The position numbers were made by a program, and so were the translations under genes. From assembly GCF_001245615.1 (NCBI RefSeq), contig NZ_CWKH01000002.1, forward strand, positions 806,001 to 870,000: DNA of 64,000 nucleotides, written 5' to 3'. This stretch comes from Mycolicibacterium neworleansense. GTDB lineage: Bacteria; Actinomycetota; Actinomycetes; Mycobacteriales; Mycobacteriaceae. The notes under the pieces were generated by a model. That model was given only the letters and a program-made list of their open reading frames with translations. It was not told where the DNA came from and ran no database searches. This document shows, one piece after another, positions 48,319-57,244 of the stretch. Positions within the stretch are counted from its first letter, which is position 1. Each line of letters opens with the position of its first letter.

Positions 48319-49200
48319 CTACAGCTGTGGAGACAGGTCCAGTTGCGTCAATGCCGGCATCTGGGTGATCAACCAATCCCCGTCCGTGCGCTGCAATATC
48401 AGCCGATACGACATGTACCGAAGCGACGGGACGTTCTTGGTGACGGGGCTCGTCGACACGGTGTTGGTGTAGACGATCGCGGTGGCCTCGTCGGGGCCGA
48501 TGGTCTCCACCGCGGTACCCATCACCTCGGTGTTGTTGGTGACCTGGGCCTGCTTGTTCGTGGGCACGATGGAATCGATCAGCTGCCGGTACTGGTTGGC
48601 GAAGTCACTCGACAGGTACTTCGCGGCCCGGTCCGGCAGGGTTTCGATGTTGTCCGGGTTGTAGGTCCACAACGTGGTGATGGCATCGGCAGAGGTCTGC
48701 GCCACTTGGAGTTTGGTCGCCACCAGTGCGCGGTCGGCCAGGTACGGCTGCAGCATCGCGCCACCGAACGCCCCGGCCACCACGAACACCGCCGCGGCGC
48801 CGACCGCGCAGTACGTCAGCCGCTTGCCTGCCTCGCGGTGCGGAACCAGGACCACGTCATCGGCCTGTTCTGCCTCGGCGGCCTCGGCGTCCGCCTCCGG
48901 TTCGGCCTCACCTTCGGTTTCGGCCGCAGGTTCGACATCGCCTTCGGGTTCGACATCGCCTGCAGGTTCGACCTCGCCTTCGGGTTCGACATCGCCTTCG
49001 GGTTCGGCAGCCACCTTGCGGCCCGCCTTGCCGGTCGGGGTGCGACGTTCCGGAGCGGCAGCCTCCGACTCGGCCGGAGTCTCGACCGATTCCTCAACCA
49101 CCGCCTCGGCACGGCGTCGCCGCCCGAAAAGCAGTCTGCGGCGCGGCTTGTCGGGCTCGCCGGTGGTCAGATCACCTGAATCAGCTGGCTGATCTTCCAC
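48319..49200 (-). CDS. Mce-associated membrane protein (Rv0178-like)
   Basis: About 293 residues. A long cytoplasmic N-terminus contains a basic patch (KPRRRLLFGRRRR) and an acidic tandem repeat (VEPEGD-type, about residues 65-100). One membrane helix (TYCAVGAAAVFVVAGAFGGAML) and an extracytoplasmic Mce-associated domain ending RTDGDWLITQMPALTQLDL follow. Its position as the last gene of the mce1 unit matches Rv0178. The GTG at 49200 overlaps the previous gene by 34 bp. Such Mam proteins are thought to stabilise the Mce complex. Confidence 0.85.
   Translation of the reverse strand: MEDQPADSGDLTTGEPDKPRRRLLFGRRRRAEAVVEESVETPAESEAAAPERRTPTGKAGRKVAAEPEGDVEPEGEVEPAGDVEPEGDVEPAAETEGEAEPEADAEAAEAEQADDVVLVPHREAGKRLTYCAVGAAAVFVVAGAFGGAMLQPYLADRALVATKLQVAQTSADAITTLWTYNPDNIETLPDRAAKYLSSDFANQYRQLIDSIVPTNKQAQVTNNTEVMGTAVETIGPDEATAIVYTNTVSTSPVTKNVPSLRYMSYRLILQRTDGDWLITQMPALTQLDLSPQL
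48931..49002 (-). repeat. 18 bp tandem repeat coding for acidic VEPEGD units
   Basis: Four consecutive 18 bp units (plus-strand form TTCGACATCGCCTTCGGG) with one to three changes each lie inside the last Mce-associated gene. They encode repeated VEPEGD/VEPAGD hexapeptides. The unit length keeps the frame, so copy number can change without breaking the protein. Confidence 0.8.
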
Positions 49201-49718
49201 TGCTGTCCTTCCCAAATCGTCGTCGCAATCCAACGGCTGCCGCTTTCGATCACGGACTTCCCGTCAGGGGTTCGGGTGCTGATCTTTGTCGCGACCAGAA
49301 CGTCGGCACTTCCGTTGTCATTCCACCGCTGGATGCCGGCATCGAGTACCGCCCCCTCGGTGGGTTCGGCCCGAGCCACCTGAACGACGATCTCGTTCTG
49401 CTTCTCGGAGAACATCTTTCGGAAATCACCGGTCGCCTGTCCCGCGACGCGGTCCGCATAGTCGTTGGCGTGGAACGGATCCAGCGTCGTGTACATCGTC
49501 ATAAACTCACGCACGTAGTCCAACGCGCCTGCGCTCTTGATCTCCGCACGACGATCCGACTCGTGCCGCACCAGAATCAGCGTGCTGCCGACGATGGCGG
49601 CGGCGATGAGCAGCGCTGAGATCATTCCGACGATCGGCAGTCCCCAACGGATCGGCTCCTTGGGTTCGACCGCGAAATAGTCACGTTCATTCGGCTCGAT
49701 CCGGCGGCGCGGGCTCAC
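49167..49718 (-). CDS. Mce-associated membrane protein (Rv0177-like)
   Basis: A 183-residue protein with one membrane helix (about 27-49, LPIVGMISALLIAAAIVGSTLIL) and an extracytoplasmic domain of the Mce-associated type (FMTMYTTLDPFHANDYADRVAGQATGDF ... WEGQQWKISQLIQV). The GTG start overlaps the stop of the RDD gene (GTGA). It corresponds to Rv0177 by order. Confidence 0.85.
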   Translation of the reverse strand: MSPRRRIEPNERDYFAVEPKEPIRWGLPIVGMISALLIAAAIVGSTLILVRHESDRRAEIKSAGALDYVREFMTMYTTLDPFHANDYADRVAGQATGDFRKMFSEKQNEIVVQVARAEPTEGAVLDAGIQRWNDNGSADVLVATKISTRTPDGKSVIESGSRWIATTIWEGQQWKISQLIQVI

Positions 49719-50689
49719 TGTCCGCCCCCGTTCAACACCGGCCGCTTGAGCACCATCAGGTTGTCGACGAGCCAGCGGTCGTCTGACTTCACGAACTCCA
49801 CCCGCACCGTCGCGGTGATGAACTTCAGTTCCTGAGGGTTGGTGCCACGCTGGCCCTGCAGCGCCACCAGCATGGAGGCGGCGTCTTCGGTCACCCCCGG
49901 CAGCACCGCGCTGCTCACGGCCCAGTAGTCGTTGGTGGTCGGCCCGGCCTTACGGACCGCGTCCTGCTGGGCGACCAACTGCTGCCGGTAGTTCTCGGTG
50001 GTCAGCGACTGTGCCTTGGTGAAATCCGCATCGACGGAATCGACCCCGTAGCTCAGCAGCTCCTCGACGATCCGCGGACCCTGCTCGGCGATCTGCGTGC
50101 GGGCCTGATCCACGGCCCGATCCTCGCGATACACCGCCAGATACCCCAGCCCGCCCGCGATACCGCTCAGCACCGCGAGGGCCAGCAGTACCGCTCCGGC
50201 GCGACGGCGGACGTCATGCTCAGGCCGATCGACGCGACGCACCTCGGTGCGGGTGAGCAGATCGGCGAAAGTGCGATTACGTGAATCCCACAACGGCCAC
50301 AGCCAGCCCAGGAACACCGCCGCGGTGTCCAGCAGGTGCGCCAGGTCGCGCAGCAGCAGGCGCACCAGACCGGCATCGCCGGCCGTGGACACCACCCGGA
50401 TACCGAACACGGACCGGCCCAGCGTCCAGCCGGTGTAGGCAGGCAGACCGATCCGATTGATCAGCATCGCGACGACCACCAGGGCCGCCGTCACCGTGCA
50501 CACCCACCAGAACCAGCCGTACAGCGGGGCCGACCAAGCCAGCAGCGCCAGCGTCACGATCAACCCGGCGGGCGCCAACACATCGACGGCGAACGCTCCG
50601 GCGCGAGCCGGCCACGACGCCAGCCGGGTCTGGTCCGCCCCGGCGCCCGCAGCGGAGACCGGGTCGGCGTTGTCCAGCACAGCGGTCAC
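49715..50689 (-). CDS. RDD-family Mce-associated membrane protein (Rv0176-like)
   Basis: A 324-residue protein. An RDD domain (about 25-150, with AYTGWTLGRSVFGIRVV and NRTFADLLTRTEV) has three helices, followed by another helix and a C-terminal extracytoplasmic Mce-associated domain (about 185-320). This combination is characteristic of Rv0176. GTG overlaps (GTGA) at both ends tie it to its neighbours in the mce1 unit. Confidence 0.88.
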   Translation of the reverse strand: MTAVLDNADPVSAAGAGADQTRLASWPARAGAFAVDVLAPAGLIVTLALLAWSAPLYGWFWWVCTVTAALVVVAMLINRIGLPAYTGWTLGRSVFGIRVVSTAGDAGLVRLLLRDLAHLLDTAAVFLGWLWPLWDSRNRTFADLLTRTEVRRVDRPEHDVRRRAGAVLLALAVLSGIAGGLGYLAVYREDRAVDQARTQIAEQGPRIVEELLSYGVDSVDADFTKAQSLTTENYRQQLVAQQDAVRKAGPTTNDYWAVSSAVLPGVTEDAASMLVALQGQRGTNPQELKFITATVRVEFVKSDDRWLVDNLMVLKRPVLNGGGQ

Positions 50690-51339
50690 GACGTGACCTG
50701 GTCGAGCCGAGCAACCTTGTAGGTGCCGTCATCGCCGCGGGCCATCTTCACCCGCAGCCGGTAGCCCTGTTCTTCGTCGGACTTCTCGCTGTTGGTGACC
50801 AGCACCCGCACCGCGACCAACAGGTCCATCGATCCGTCGTCGTTGTGCTTCTCCACCGCCGCGCGCAGGTCCGAAACCTTCACCTGCACGTTGGCGGCCT
50901 GGTAGGCGTCCAGCAGCATGCCGCTGTAGAGGCCGGCCTGCGCCCCGAAGTCACCGGTCGCGCATTCGATGATCTTGGTCTGGGCCGCGATCATCGCCTG
51001 GGTATCGGGCGCCTGCGTCGCGGTCACACAGTCCTTGGCCGCAGCCAAGGCCTCGGCCTCATCGCCGGCGATCCGTTCACTGTCCTGATGCGCACGCAGT
51101 GCCAGGTAGCCGCCGACGCCGACGGCCGCCGCAAGGACCAGCAGGCCGGCGAGAATCGCCGCCACCCAGCCGCGCCCCAACCGTGACGGCCGGGACGTGG
51201 ACGCCTCAGGAGCCTCCTCGGCGTCCGCGGCTGAGATCGGATCAGAGATCTCGGTGACGGCCTCCGCTTGCGGTTCAGGGGTGTGGGGGTCCTGCTGGTC
51301 GGCGAGGTTCAGCTGGCTGGCGCCAGCATCTCCTTCCAT
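50686..51339 (-). CDS. Mce-associated membrane protein (Rv0175-like)
   Basis: A 217-residue protein. An acidic cytoplasmic N-terminus, one membrane helix (about 58-83) and an extracytoplasmic domain with DCVTATQAPDTQAMIAAQ and YRLRVKMARGDDGTYKVARLDQV follow the Rv0175 pattern. The ATG overlaps the end of mce1F by 31 bp. It is the first of the four accessory genes. Confidence 0.87.
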   Translation of the reverse strand: MEGDAGASQLNLADQQDPHTPEPQAEAVTEISDPISAADAEEAPEASTSRPSRLGRGWVAAILAGLLVLAAAVGVGGYLALRAHQDSERIAGDEAEALAAAKDCVTATQAPDTQAMIAAQTKIIECATGDFGAQAGLYSGMLLDAYQAANVQVKVSDLRAAVEKHNDDGSMDLLVAVRVLVTNSEKSDEEQGYRLRVKMARGDDGTYKVARLDQVTS

Positions 51340-52865
51340 CCGTCATCTCCTGGTTTATTCGAGTTGGTGACGGAGTACTTCACACCGCCGGGACCGACCA
51401 CCTCGCCGCTGGACGGGCTATAGGTAGCGGTCGAACCTGCTGCCGGAGTGTAGATGCAGGGGTTCGGCTGCTGTCCACTACAACTCACACTGCCACCCCG
51501 CGGCGCGGTCAGCGGATCGCTGCGCATCGCCGTTGATTCCGGTGGTGGAAGCTGACTTGCCGGCAACGGGTTCAACCCATTATTCACCGACGGCGCGGGG
51601 ATCACCCGGCCCGGATCGACCGGCTGATCGCAGCGCGCGGCCGGGGCCGGGCAGTTGCGGATCTGGTTCGGATCGCCGTACCACGGGTTGGTGCCCAGCG
51701 GCTGGTAGGGCTCCTGGCTGCGGCACTCCGCCGGTGATGCGGCTCGCTTACCCGGCACGTCGGCGCACGGATAGTTACGGGCACCGCGCACCGCGTTCGG
51801 CGCGTCCTTGGGGATCTTGCAGTACAGGCCCTCCGGCAGCGGCGCCAACGACGTGTCCGCAGGCGAACGCCACTGGGAGGCGGGCAGGAAGCCGGTCAGG
51901 CACGGCGGCGGCATGTTGATGCCGAGACCGAAGTGCAGCAGGCCCTTGGGCGCGAAGATCGTCGCGGTCTGGGCGACGGCACCGCCCTGGGGCAACGCCA
52001 CCAGCACCTGCTCGACGTTCTTGTTGTAGCGCTTGAGCATGTCGATGACGATTTCCAGGTTCGCCAGCGTCTGCGGCAGGGACTCCTGGACATCGCTGAA
52101 CACCGAGTTCAGCTGATCGGCCGTCGGTGCCGCCTGCTGGATACCGCTGCGTAGTTCCGCGTCGTTCTGAGCGCTCTGCGCCGCCAGCGTGTTCAGGTTC
52201 TTGGCCCACCGCGAGATCGCGTCACCCGAGTTCACCTGGCTGTCGATGATCGGCCCGGAGTTTTCGACGATGTCGTTGATCGGATCGAGGTTGTCCTTGA
52301 AGTCGCCGGCGATCGCCTGCGTGGAATCGACCAGGCGCTGCAGCGACGGCCCGAGCCCGCCGACGGCCTGAGCCGTCTCGTCGAGCAGGACCGCGATCTT
52401 CTCCTTCGGCAACGCCGCCAGACCCTGCTGTGCGGCGTCGAGCGACGGGCCGACCTCGGCCGGCACCGTGCCCTTCTCGATGGTGTCGCCGTCGCGGAAG
52501 TACTTTCCGTCACTGCCGCCCTCGGACACCAGGTCGATGAACTGCTCACCGACCGCCGACACCGAGTGCACGTTGGCACTGGAGTCCAGCGGCACCCGGT
52601 ACCGGTCGTAGATGTTCATCTCGACCCGGGCACCCTGCTCGGTGGGCTCGACGGAGGTGACCTTGCCGATCGTGGTTCCGCGATAGGTGACGTTCGCCGT
52701 CGCGTACAAGCCGCCCGAGTTCGGGAGGTTGGCGTTCAGCTTGTACATCCCGACCCCGGCCCAGGTCGGCAGCCGCAGGTAGAACAGCGCCAACACGACC
52801 AGCGCTATGGCCGTCAGCGTCGCGAACAAGATGAGCTGCATCTTGATGAAGCGGGTCAGCAACAT
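51309..52865 (-). CDS. mce1F: Mce-family protein Mce1F
   Basis: A 518-residue Mce protein. An N-terminal anchor (LILFATLTAIALVVLALFYL) precedes the MCE domain (about 38-115, GLYATANVTYRGTTIGKVTSV) and a long coiled-coil region (about 150-300). The C-terminal ~210 residues are Pro/Cys-rich and probably unstructured. Mce1A-F assemble into a heterohexameric tube carrying fatty/mycolic acids across the periplasm towards the YrbE permeases. Mce1F is the last subunit gene, starting three bases after mce1E. Confidence 0.93.
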   Translation of the reverse strand: MLLTRFIKMQLILFATLTAIALVVLALFYLRLPTWAGVGMYKLNANLPNSGGLYATANVTYRGTTIGKVTSVEPTEQGARVEMNIYDRYRVPLDSSANVHSVSAVGEQFIDLVSEGGSDGKYFRDGDTIEKGTVPAEVGPSLDAAQQGLAALPKEKIAVLLDETAQAVGGLGPSLQRLVDSTQAIAGDFKDNLDPINDIVENSGPIIDSQVNSGDAISRWAKNLNTLAAQSAQNDAELRSGIQQAAPTADQLNSVFSDVQESLPQTLANLEIVIDMLKRYNKNVEQVLVALPQGGAVAQTATIFAPKGLLHFGLGINMPPPCLTGFLPASQWRSPADTSLAPLPEGLYCKIPKDAPNAVRGARNYPCADVPGKRAASPAECRSQEPYQPLGTNPWYGDPNQIRNCPAPAARCDQPVDPGRVIPAPSVNNGLNPLPASQLPPPESTAMRSDPLTAPRGGSVSCSGQQPNPCIYTPAAGSTATYSPSSGEVVGPGGVKYSVTNSNKPGDDGWKEMLAPAS

Positions 52866-52868
52866 GTC

Positions 52869-54023
52869 TCACTCCCCCCTTTCCACAAGCGGGCCACCAG
52901 GTGCATCGTGCGGGTTCGGCGTGAACCGGACATCCGGGATCATCGTCGCCGGATCGCGGCCCCATGCCTGCTCCAGCGCGCGGAGCATGCCCGAGAGGCC
53001 GGTACCGGACAGGAACGCGTTGTCCACCGAGCTCAACGTCAGGTCGATCGTCAGCGACACGTTGATGTAGTCGCCGCGCACCGCCTTCGGGATGTTCTCG
53101 ATGTTGAACGGCACCGTGAGGATCAGCTTGAGCGCCTCCACCAGATACGGGGCCGAACGTGCCAGCTGCTTGAGCGGCCGCTGCAGGTTCTGCAGGTTGG
53201 TGTGCAGATTCGCGTTGCTGTTCGACAACGTGTCGTCGGCAGCCTTGGACAACCGGCCCAGCGACGTCACCGCATCGGCGAACAAGTCGCGGGTGTCGGC
53301 GAAATGCTGGATCAGCGGCGGGAACTCGGTGAGCACCCGGTCCAACGTGTCGTTACGGGCCGCAACGATGTTCAACAGCCGATTGGTCGAATCGATCGCC
53401 CGGGTGATGTCGTTGCGCTGCTGGTTGAGTTCATCGGTGAACGTATCGAGCCGGCCCAGGAAGTCGCGGATCTGATCGGCGCGACCGTTGAGGATGTTGA
53501 ACACCTCGGTCTGGATGGTCTCGATGTTCGGGATGCCACCGCCGGTCAGGATGCCCGAGATACCGGCCAGCGTCCGCTCGATCGTCGGGTACGCCGACGA
53601 CTGTGCCAACGGGATGGTGTCCCCGCTACGCAGCATCTCCTTGGACGGGTCCTTGTCCGGCGGGTTGAGCTCGACGTGCTGCGAACCCAGCAAGCTGGTC
53701 TGGCCGATCTTGGCCAGGGTGTTCTTGGGCAGCTCGATGCCCGGCTCCAGATCGACGGTCAACGTGGGCACCCAGTTGATCAGCTCGATCTTGCGGACCC
53801 GGCCCACGAACACGTCGCGCACCCGCACCCGGCTGTTGGCGTTGAGCGCCAACGTCTCCGGCATCTGCACGTACAGCGTGGTGCGGCCGGACTCGGTGCC
53901 CGGCCCACCCGGCAGCGGCACGTTGGCCACACCGCGCCACTGCCCACACGAGGTGAGGATCAGCGCGGAGGCCGACAACACCGCGACGCGTCGACCGACG
54001 CGACCCCAGTTGCGTGTCTTCAT
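52869..54023 (-). CDS. mce1E: Mce-family lipoprotein Mce1E (LprK)
   Basis: A 384-residue Mce protein and the only lipoprotein of the set (lipobox LTSC, Cys26). The MCE domain lies at about 42-120 (TLYVQMPETLALNANSRVRVRDVFVGRV). A coiled-coil/helical part follows, with LFADAVTSLGRLSKAADDTL. It overlaps mce1D by one base (TAATG), so the two are translationally coupled. It forms one of the six subunits of the Mce1 tube. Confidence 0.93.
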   Translation of the reverse strand: MKTRNWGRVGRRVAVLSASALILTSCGQWRGVANVPLPGGPGTESGRTTLYVQMPETLALNANSRVRVRDVFVGRVRKIELINWVPTLTVDLEPGIELPKNTLAKIGQTSLLGSQHVELNPPDKDPSKEMLRSGDTIPLAQSSAYPTIERTLAGISGILTGGGIPNIETIQTEVFNILNGRADQIRDFLGRLDTFTDELNQQRNDITRAIDSTNRLLNIVAARNDTLDRVLTEFPPLIQHFADTRDLFADAVTSLGRLSKAADDTLSNSNANLHTNLQNLQRPLKQLARSAPYLVEALKLILTVPFNIENIPKAVRGDYINVSLTIDLTLSSVDNAFLSGTGLSGMLRALEQAWGRDPATMIPDVRFTPNPHDAPGGPLVERGE

Positions 54024-55657
54024 TAGCCCTGTCCTCCGACCTCGGCAGGCAGCGCAGGCCCGGCGGGAGCCGGAGCCGGAGCGGCCGGTGCGGGACCCGA
54101 CATCGGGTCACCCGGGATCACACCCGGCGCGGGCGCCGGCGGCGGTCCGGGCTGCGGGTACCACGGGGGCGGCAGCGGATTGGTCTCGTCGTACGAGTTC
54201 GGCGGTCCGGGCAGGTTGCCACCCGGCGGGACTCCGAACGCCGGCGGGGCCGGCGGGGCCACGATGTCCGGGCCACCCATCAACTCGGACAACGACTCCG
54301 GCGTCAGCATCTGCTGAGTGGCCGGCTGCACCTGGACGCCCTGCATACCCGGCGCCACCGTCCAGCCCGGCTCATGGTTGCCGTGCGAGAACAAGGTGTC
54401 ACGCGACCAGATACCGGGGACGGTGGTGTCCTTGTAGCCCCCTGGCGGCTGCAGGCGCGGCTCCGAGTAGGAGATCTGCTTGGGCAGCGTCATCGCGGTG
54501 TTGGCCAGGTTCTGGCCGAACGGCAGGTAGTTGAACTTGATCGCGTCCAGGATCGGCGCCAGGTACTGCGCACACAGCTCGGCCGAATCCTGGTACCCCA
54601 ACCGGCTGCCCGCCTGAATCGAACTGCAGACGAACTGCAGCGGGTTGGAGAAGTTGGTCAGACCCGGCAGAACCGGCAGACCCACGATGCCACCCTGGTT
54701 GGGCGAGACGATGTTCAGCACGTTGGCGGCCAGGTTCGGGTAGGCATGCAGACCCGTCTCCAGACCGTTGCGCGGTTCGGGCTGCAGGATCGCCGTCGTC
54801 GCCTCCGACAAGTTGTTGACGTCGTGAGCCAGCACGCCGCCGTTCTTGTCGAGGAACTCGCGGGTGGTCTTGAGGACCCGGTTGAGATCCTGCAGGGCCG
54901 TTGCCAATTCCTGATCGGTGTTGGTGAACGAGTTGGTGAACTGCGCCAGATCGTTGTTGAGCGCCACGAACTGCTGATCGCTCTTGTGCAGGGCGTTGAC
55001 GAACAACGCCAGGCTCTTGACCACCTGGAAGAAATCACCGCGGCCCTGGTTGAGCGTGGTCAGCGCCTCCGACAACCCGTTGAGGGTGCGGTTGAGCTGC
55101 TCGCCCTTGCCTTGGAAACCGTCGGCGAAGGAGTCGATGATGTCGCCGAACGGACCCTTGGGCTGTTCGGCGGTCGGGCCCAGATCGTCGAGCAGGCGAG
55201 TGATCTGGTTGCGCAGCTCGTCGTACTCGACCGGGATCTGGGTGTTCTCGATCGGGATCACGGCGTTGTTCTGCAACCGCGGCCCACCCGTGTAGGGCGG
55301 GGACAGCTGGATGACGCGCGAGGCCACCAGGCTCGGGTTCAGCACGGACGCCGTGACGTTCTCCGGCACCTTGTACTTGTTGTTGACGTGGAAGACGACC
55401 TTCATCTTGTCGCCGTCGGTCTCGATGCTGTCGATCGCACCGACCTTGACGCCCATGATGAGGACCTTGTCACCGGGGTACAGCGCGAGCACTTCGGGGA
55501 AGTACGCGGTGACCGTGGTGTTGGTCATCTTCTTGTACAGGCTGATGCCGAAGTAACCCAGCACCAGGGCTGCTGCCACCGCCAGCGCAGCGACGATGAC
55601 AGCTGCCCGGGAAGCCTTGGGCAACTTGATGTTTCGAACGTTGAATACGGTTGACAT
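54023..55657 (-). CDS. mce1D: Mce-family protein Mce1D
   Basis: A 544-residue Mce protein. An anchor helix (AAVIVAALAVAAALVLGYFGISLY) precedes the MCE domain (about 42-120, VTAYFPEVLALYPGDKVLIMGVKVGAIDSIE), and helical repeats follow. The C-terminal ~120 residues are Pro/Gly/Ala-rich and disordered. It starts 21 bp after mce1C, the widest gap within the six mce genes. Confidence 0.93.
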   Translation of the reverse strand: MSTVFNVRNIKLPKASRAAVIVAALAVAAALVLGYFGISLYKKMTNTTVTAYFPEVLALYPGDKVLIMGVKVGAIDSIETDGDKMKVVFHVNNKYKVPENVTASVLNPSLVASRVIQLSPPYTGGPRLQNNAVIPIENTQIPVEYDELRNQITRLLDDLGPTAEQPKGPFGDIIDSFADGFQGKGEQLNRTLNGLSEALTTLNQGRGDFFQVVKSLALFVNALHKSDQQFVALNNDLAQFTNSFTNTDQELATALQDLNRVLKTTREFLDKNGGVLAHDVNNLSEATTAILQPEPRNGLETGLHAYPNLAANVLNIVSPNQGGIVGLPVLPGLTNFSNPLQFVCSSIQAGSRLGYQDSAELCAQYLAPILDAIKFNYLPFGQNLANTAMTLPKQISYSEPRLQPPGGYKDTTVPGIWSRDTLFSHGNHEPGWTVAPGMQGVQVQPATQQMLTPESLSELMGGPDIVAPPAPPAFGVPPGGNLPGPPNSYDETNPLPPPWYPQPGPPPAPAPGVIPGDPMSGPAPAAPAPAPAGPALPAEVGGQG

Positions 55658-55678
55658 GTCTCTGTATCTCCCCCTGGC

Positions 55679-57244
55679 CTATCCCTGCGACCCGGGCGGA
55701 AGGAACGGCGGATTACCTGGAAGCGGCGGTGTACCCACCGGCCCCGCATCCGGCCCCGGTCCCGGTGGTGCCGGAGGAGCGTTCACCGGCGCCGGGTGCG
55801 GTGCATAACCCGGCAGGGGTCCCGGCGCCACCGGCAACGGGGCGATCGGAACGGTACGGGCTCCCGGCGGACCGGGCGCCAGCTCCACCGGGGCGCCCGG
55901 CTGATCCGGCGGCATCTGACCGGGGATGGCCGCACTGGGCACACCCGGCGAATGCGCGATGCCGTCAGGATTCGGTGCCGACGTCGCCAGGTCCGGGGGA
56001 CCGTACTCCGGGCCACCGAAGGGGCCCTGGGTAGCCGCGGCGCACGGCATCGGGTTGCCCGGCGACGGGATCCCGGCCGCGGTCGGAGTGTACGAGCATG
56101 GCGATCCGGGCGGGACGGCAGGTCCCGGATGCTCCGGGGTACCTTCCAGCGGCGTCGGGGCCGGCGGCGGGGCGCCGTTCTCGAAACGCTGGCCGTTGGG
56201 ATCGGGGAAGCGAGCCGACGGCAGACCGGCGTTACGCCAGAACTCCTCGGGGTCGATGCCGCGCTTCTTGAAGGCGGAGTCGACGAACGGCTGCAGGATC
56301 TGCGGCGGGATCAGGTTGACGAGCATCACCTTGAAGTAGGGGCCGGAGGCCAGTGCCTCGGCCAGTGAGGTGATGAACTTGCCCGCCACGGTGAGCGTGT
56401 CCGCGAGGTCCTGCTTGCGCTCGACCAGCAGGTCGCTGACCGTACGCAGCTGCTCCAGCACGTGGTTGAGGTTCGGGTTGTCGTTGATCAGGCCCTCGAC
56501 CTGATGCGACACCGACGACACCCGCTCCAGCAGCATGCTGACGGCCTGGCCGCGCTCGTTCACCGCGGCCAGCAGGGTCTGGGCGTTCACCAGCAGCTGG
56601 TTGACCTGAGTGCTGCGATCACCGAGCACCGTGGCGATCTTGTTCGCGTTGGCCAGCAGCTTCTTGACGTCCTCGTCGCGCTTGCCGATGGTCTCGGAGA
56701 ACTTGGCCACGCCGTCCAGCGCGGCGCTCAGGTGCGGCGAGGTCTGATCGACCGTCTCCGACAACACATTCAGCGAGTCCTTGACCGACTTCGTGTCCCA
56801 GCCCGCCGCGTTGCGCGTGACGTCCAGGAACGCGTCATAGATCTGGTACGGCGTCGTCGTCTGTCCCAGCGGCAGCATCCCGCGCGGGGGCAGGGTCTGG
56901 CTGCCCCGCGGCTGGATCTCGATGTTCTTGCGACCCAGGATCGTGTCGGTACGGATCGCCGCGCGACTCTCGGTGCCGATCGTCTTCCCACCCAGGGTGT
57001 AGCCGATCTCGACCTTGTCGCCGTTGATGTCCATGCTCTTGACCGTGCCGACATCCATACCTGCGATGCGCACCTTGTCGCCCAGGTTCAGGCCACCGGT
57101 ATCGGAGAACTGGCCGTAGTACGTGGGCACCGCGAACAGCATCGGCACGCTCGTCAGCGTCGAGCCGACGCCGATGACCAGCGCCACCACCACAACGCCC
57201 ATCAGGCCTTTGCGGAAACGGTCGGAACCTTGCAGTGTCCTCAT
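55679..57244 (-). CDS. mce1C: Mce-family protein Mce1C
   Basis: A ~521-residue Mce protein. An anchor helix and MCE domain (VPTYYGQFSDTGGLNLGDKVRIAGMDVGTVKSMDI) are followed by coiled-coil helices. The C-terminal ~160 residues are a low-complexity Pro/Gly/Ala tail (many PPxP motifs). The ATG at 57244 overlaps the stop of mce1B (ATGA); the longer frame from 57256 would start inside it. The Pro-rich tail may reach into or through the cell wall. Confidence 0.93.
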   Translation of the reverse strand: MRTLQGSDRFRKGLMGVVVVALVIGVGSTLTSVPMLFAVPTYYGQFSDTGGLNLGDKVRIAGMDVGTVKSMDINGDKVEIGYTLGGKTIGTESRAAIRTDTILGRKNIEIQPRGSQTLPPRGMLPLGQTTTPYQIYDAFLDVTRNAAGWDTKSVKDSLNVLSETVDQTSPHLSAALDGVAKFSETIGKRDEDVKKLLANANKIATVLGDRSTQVNQLLVNAQTLLAAVNERGQAVSMLLERVSSVSHQVEGLINDNPNLNHVLEQLRTVSDLLVERKQDLADTLTVAGKFITSLAEALASGPYFKVMLVNLIPPQILQPFVDSAFKKRGIDPEEFWRNAGLPSARFPDPNGQRFENGAPPPAPTPLEGTPEHPGPAVPPGSPCSYTPTAAGIPSPGNPMPCAAATQGPFGGPEYGPPDLATSAPNPDGIAHSPGVPSAAIPGQMPPDQPGAPVELAPGPPGARTVPIAPLPVAPGPLPGYAPHPAPVNAPPAPPGPGPDAGPVGTPPLPGNPPFLPPGSQG

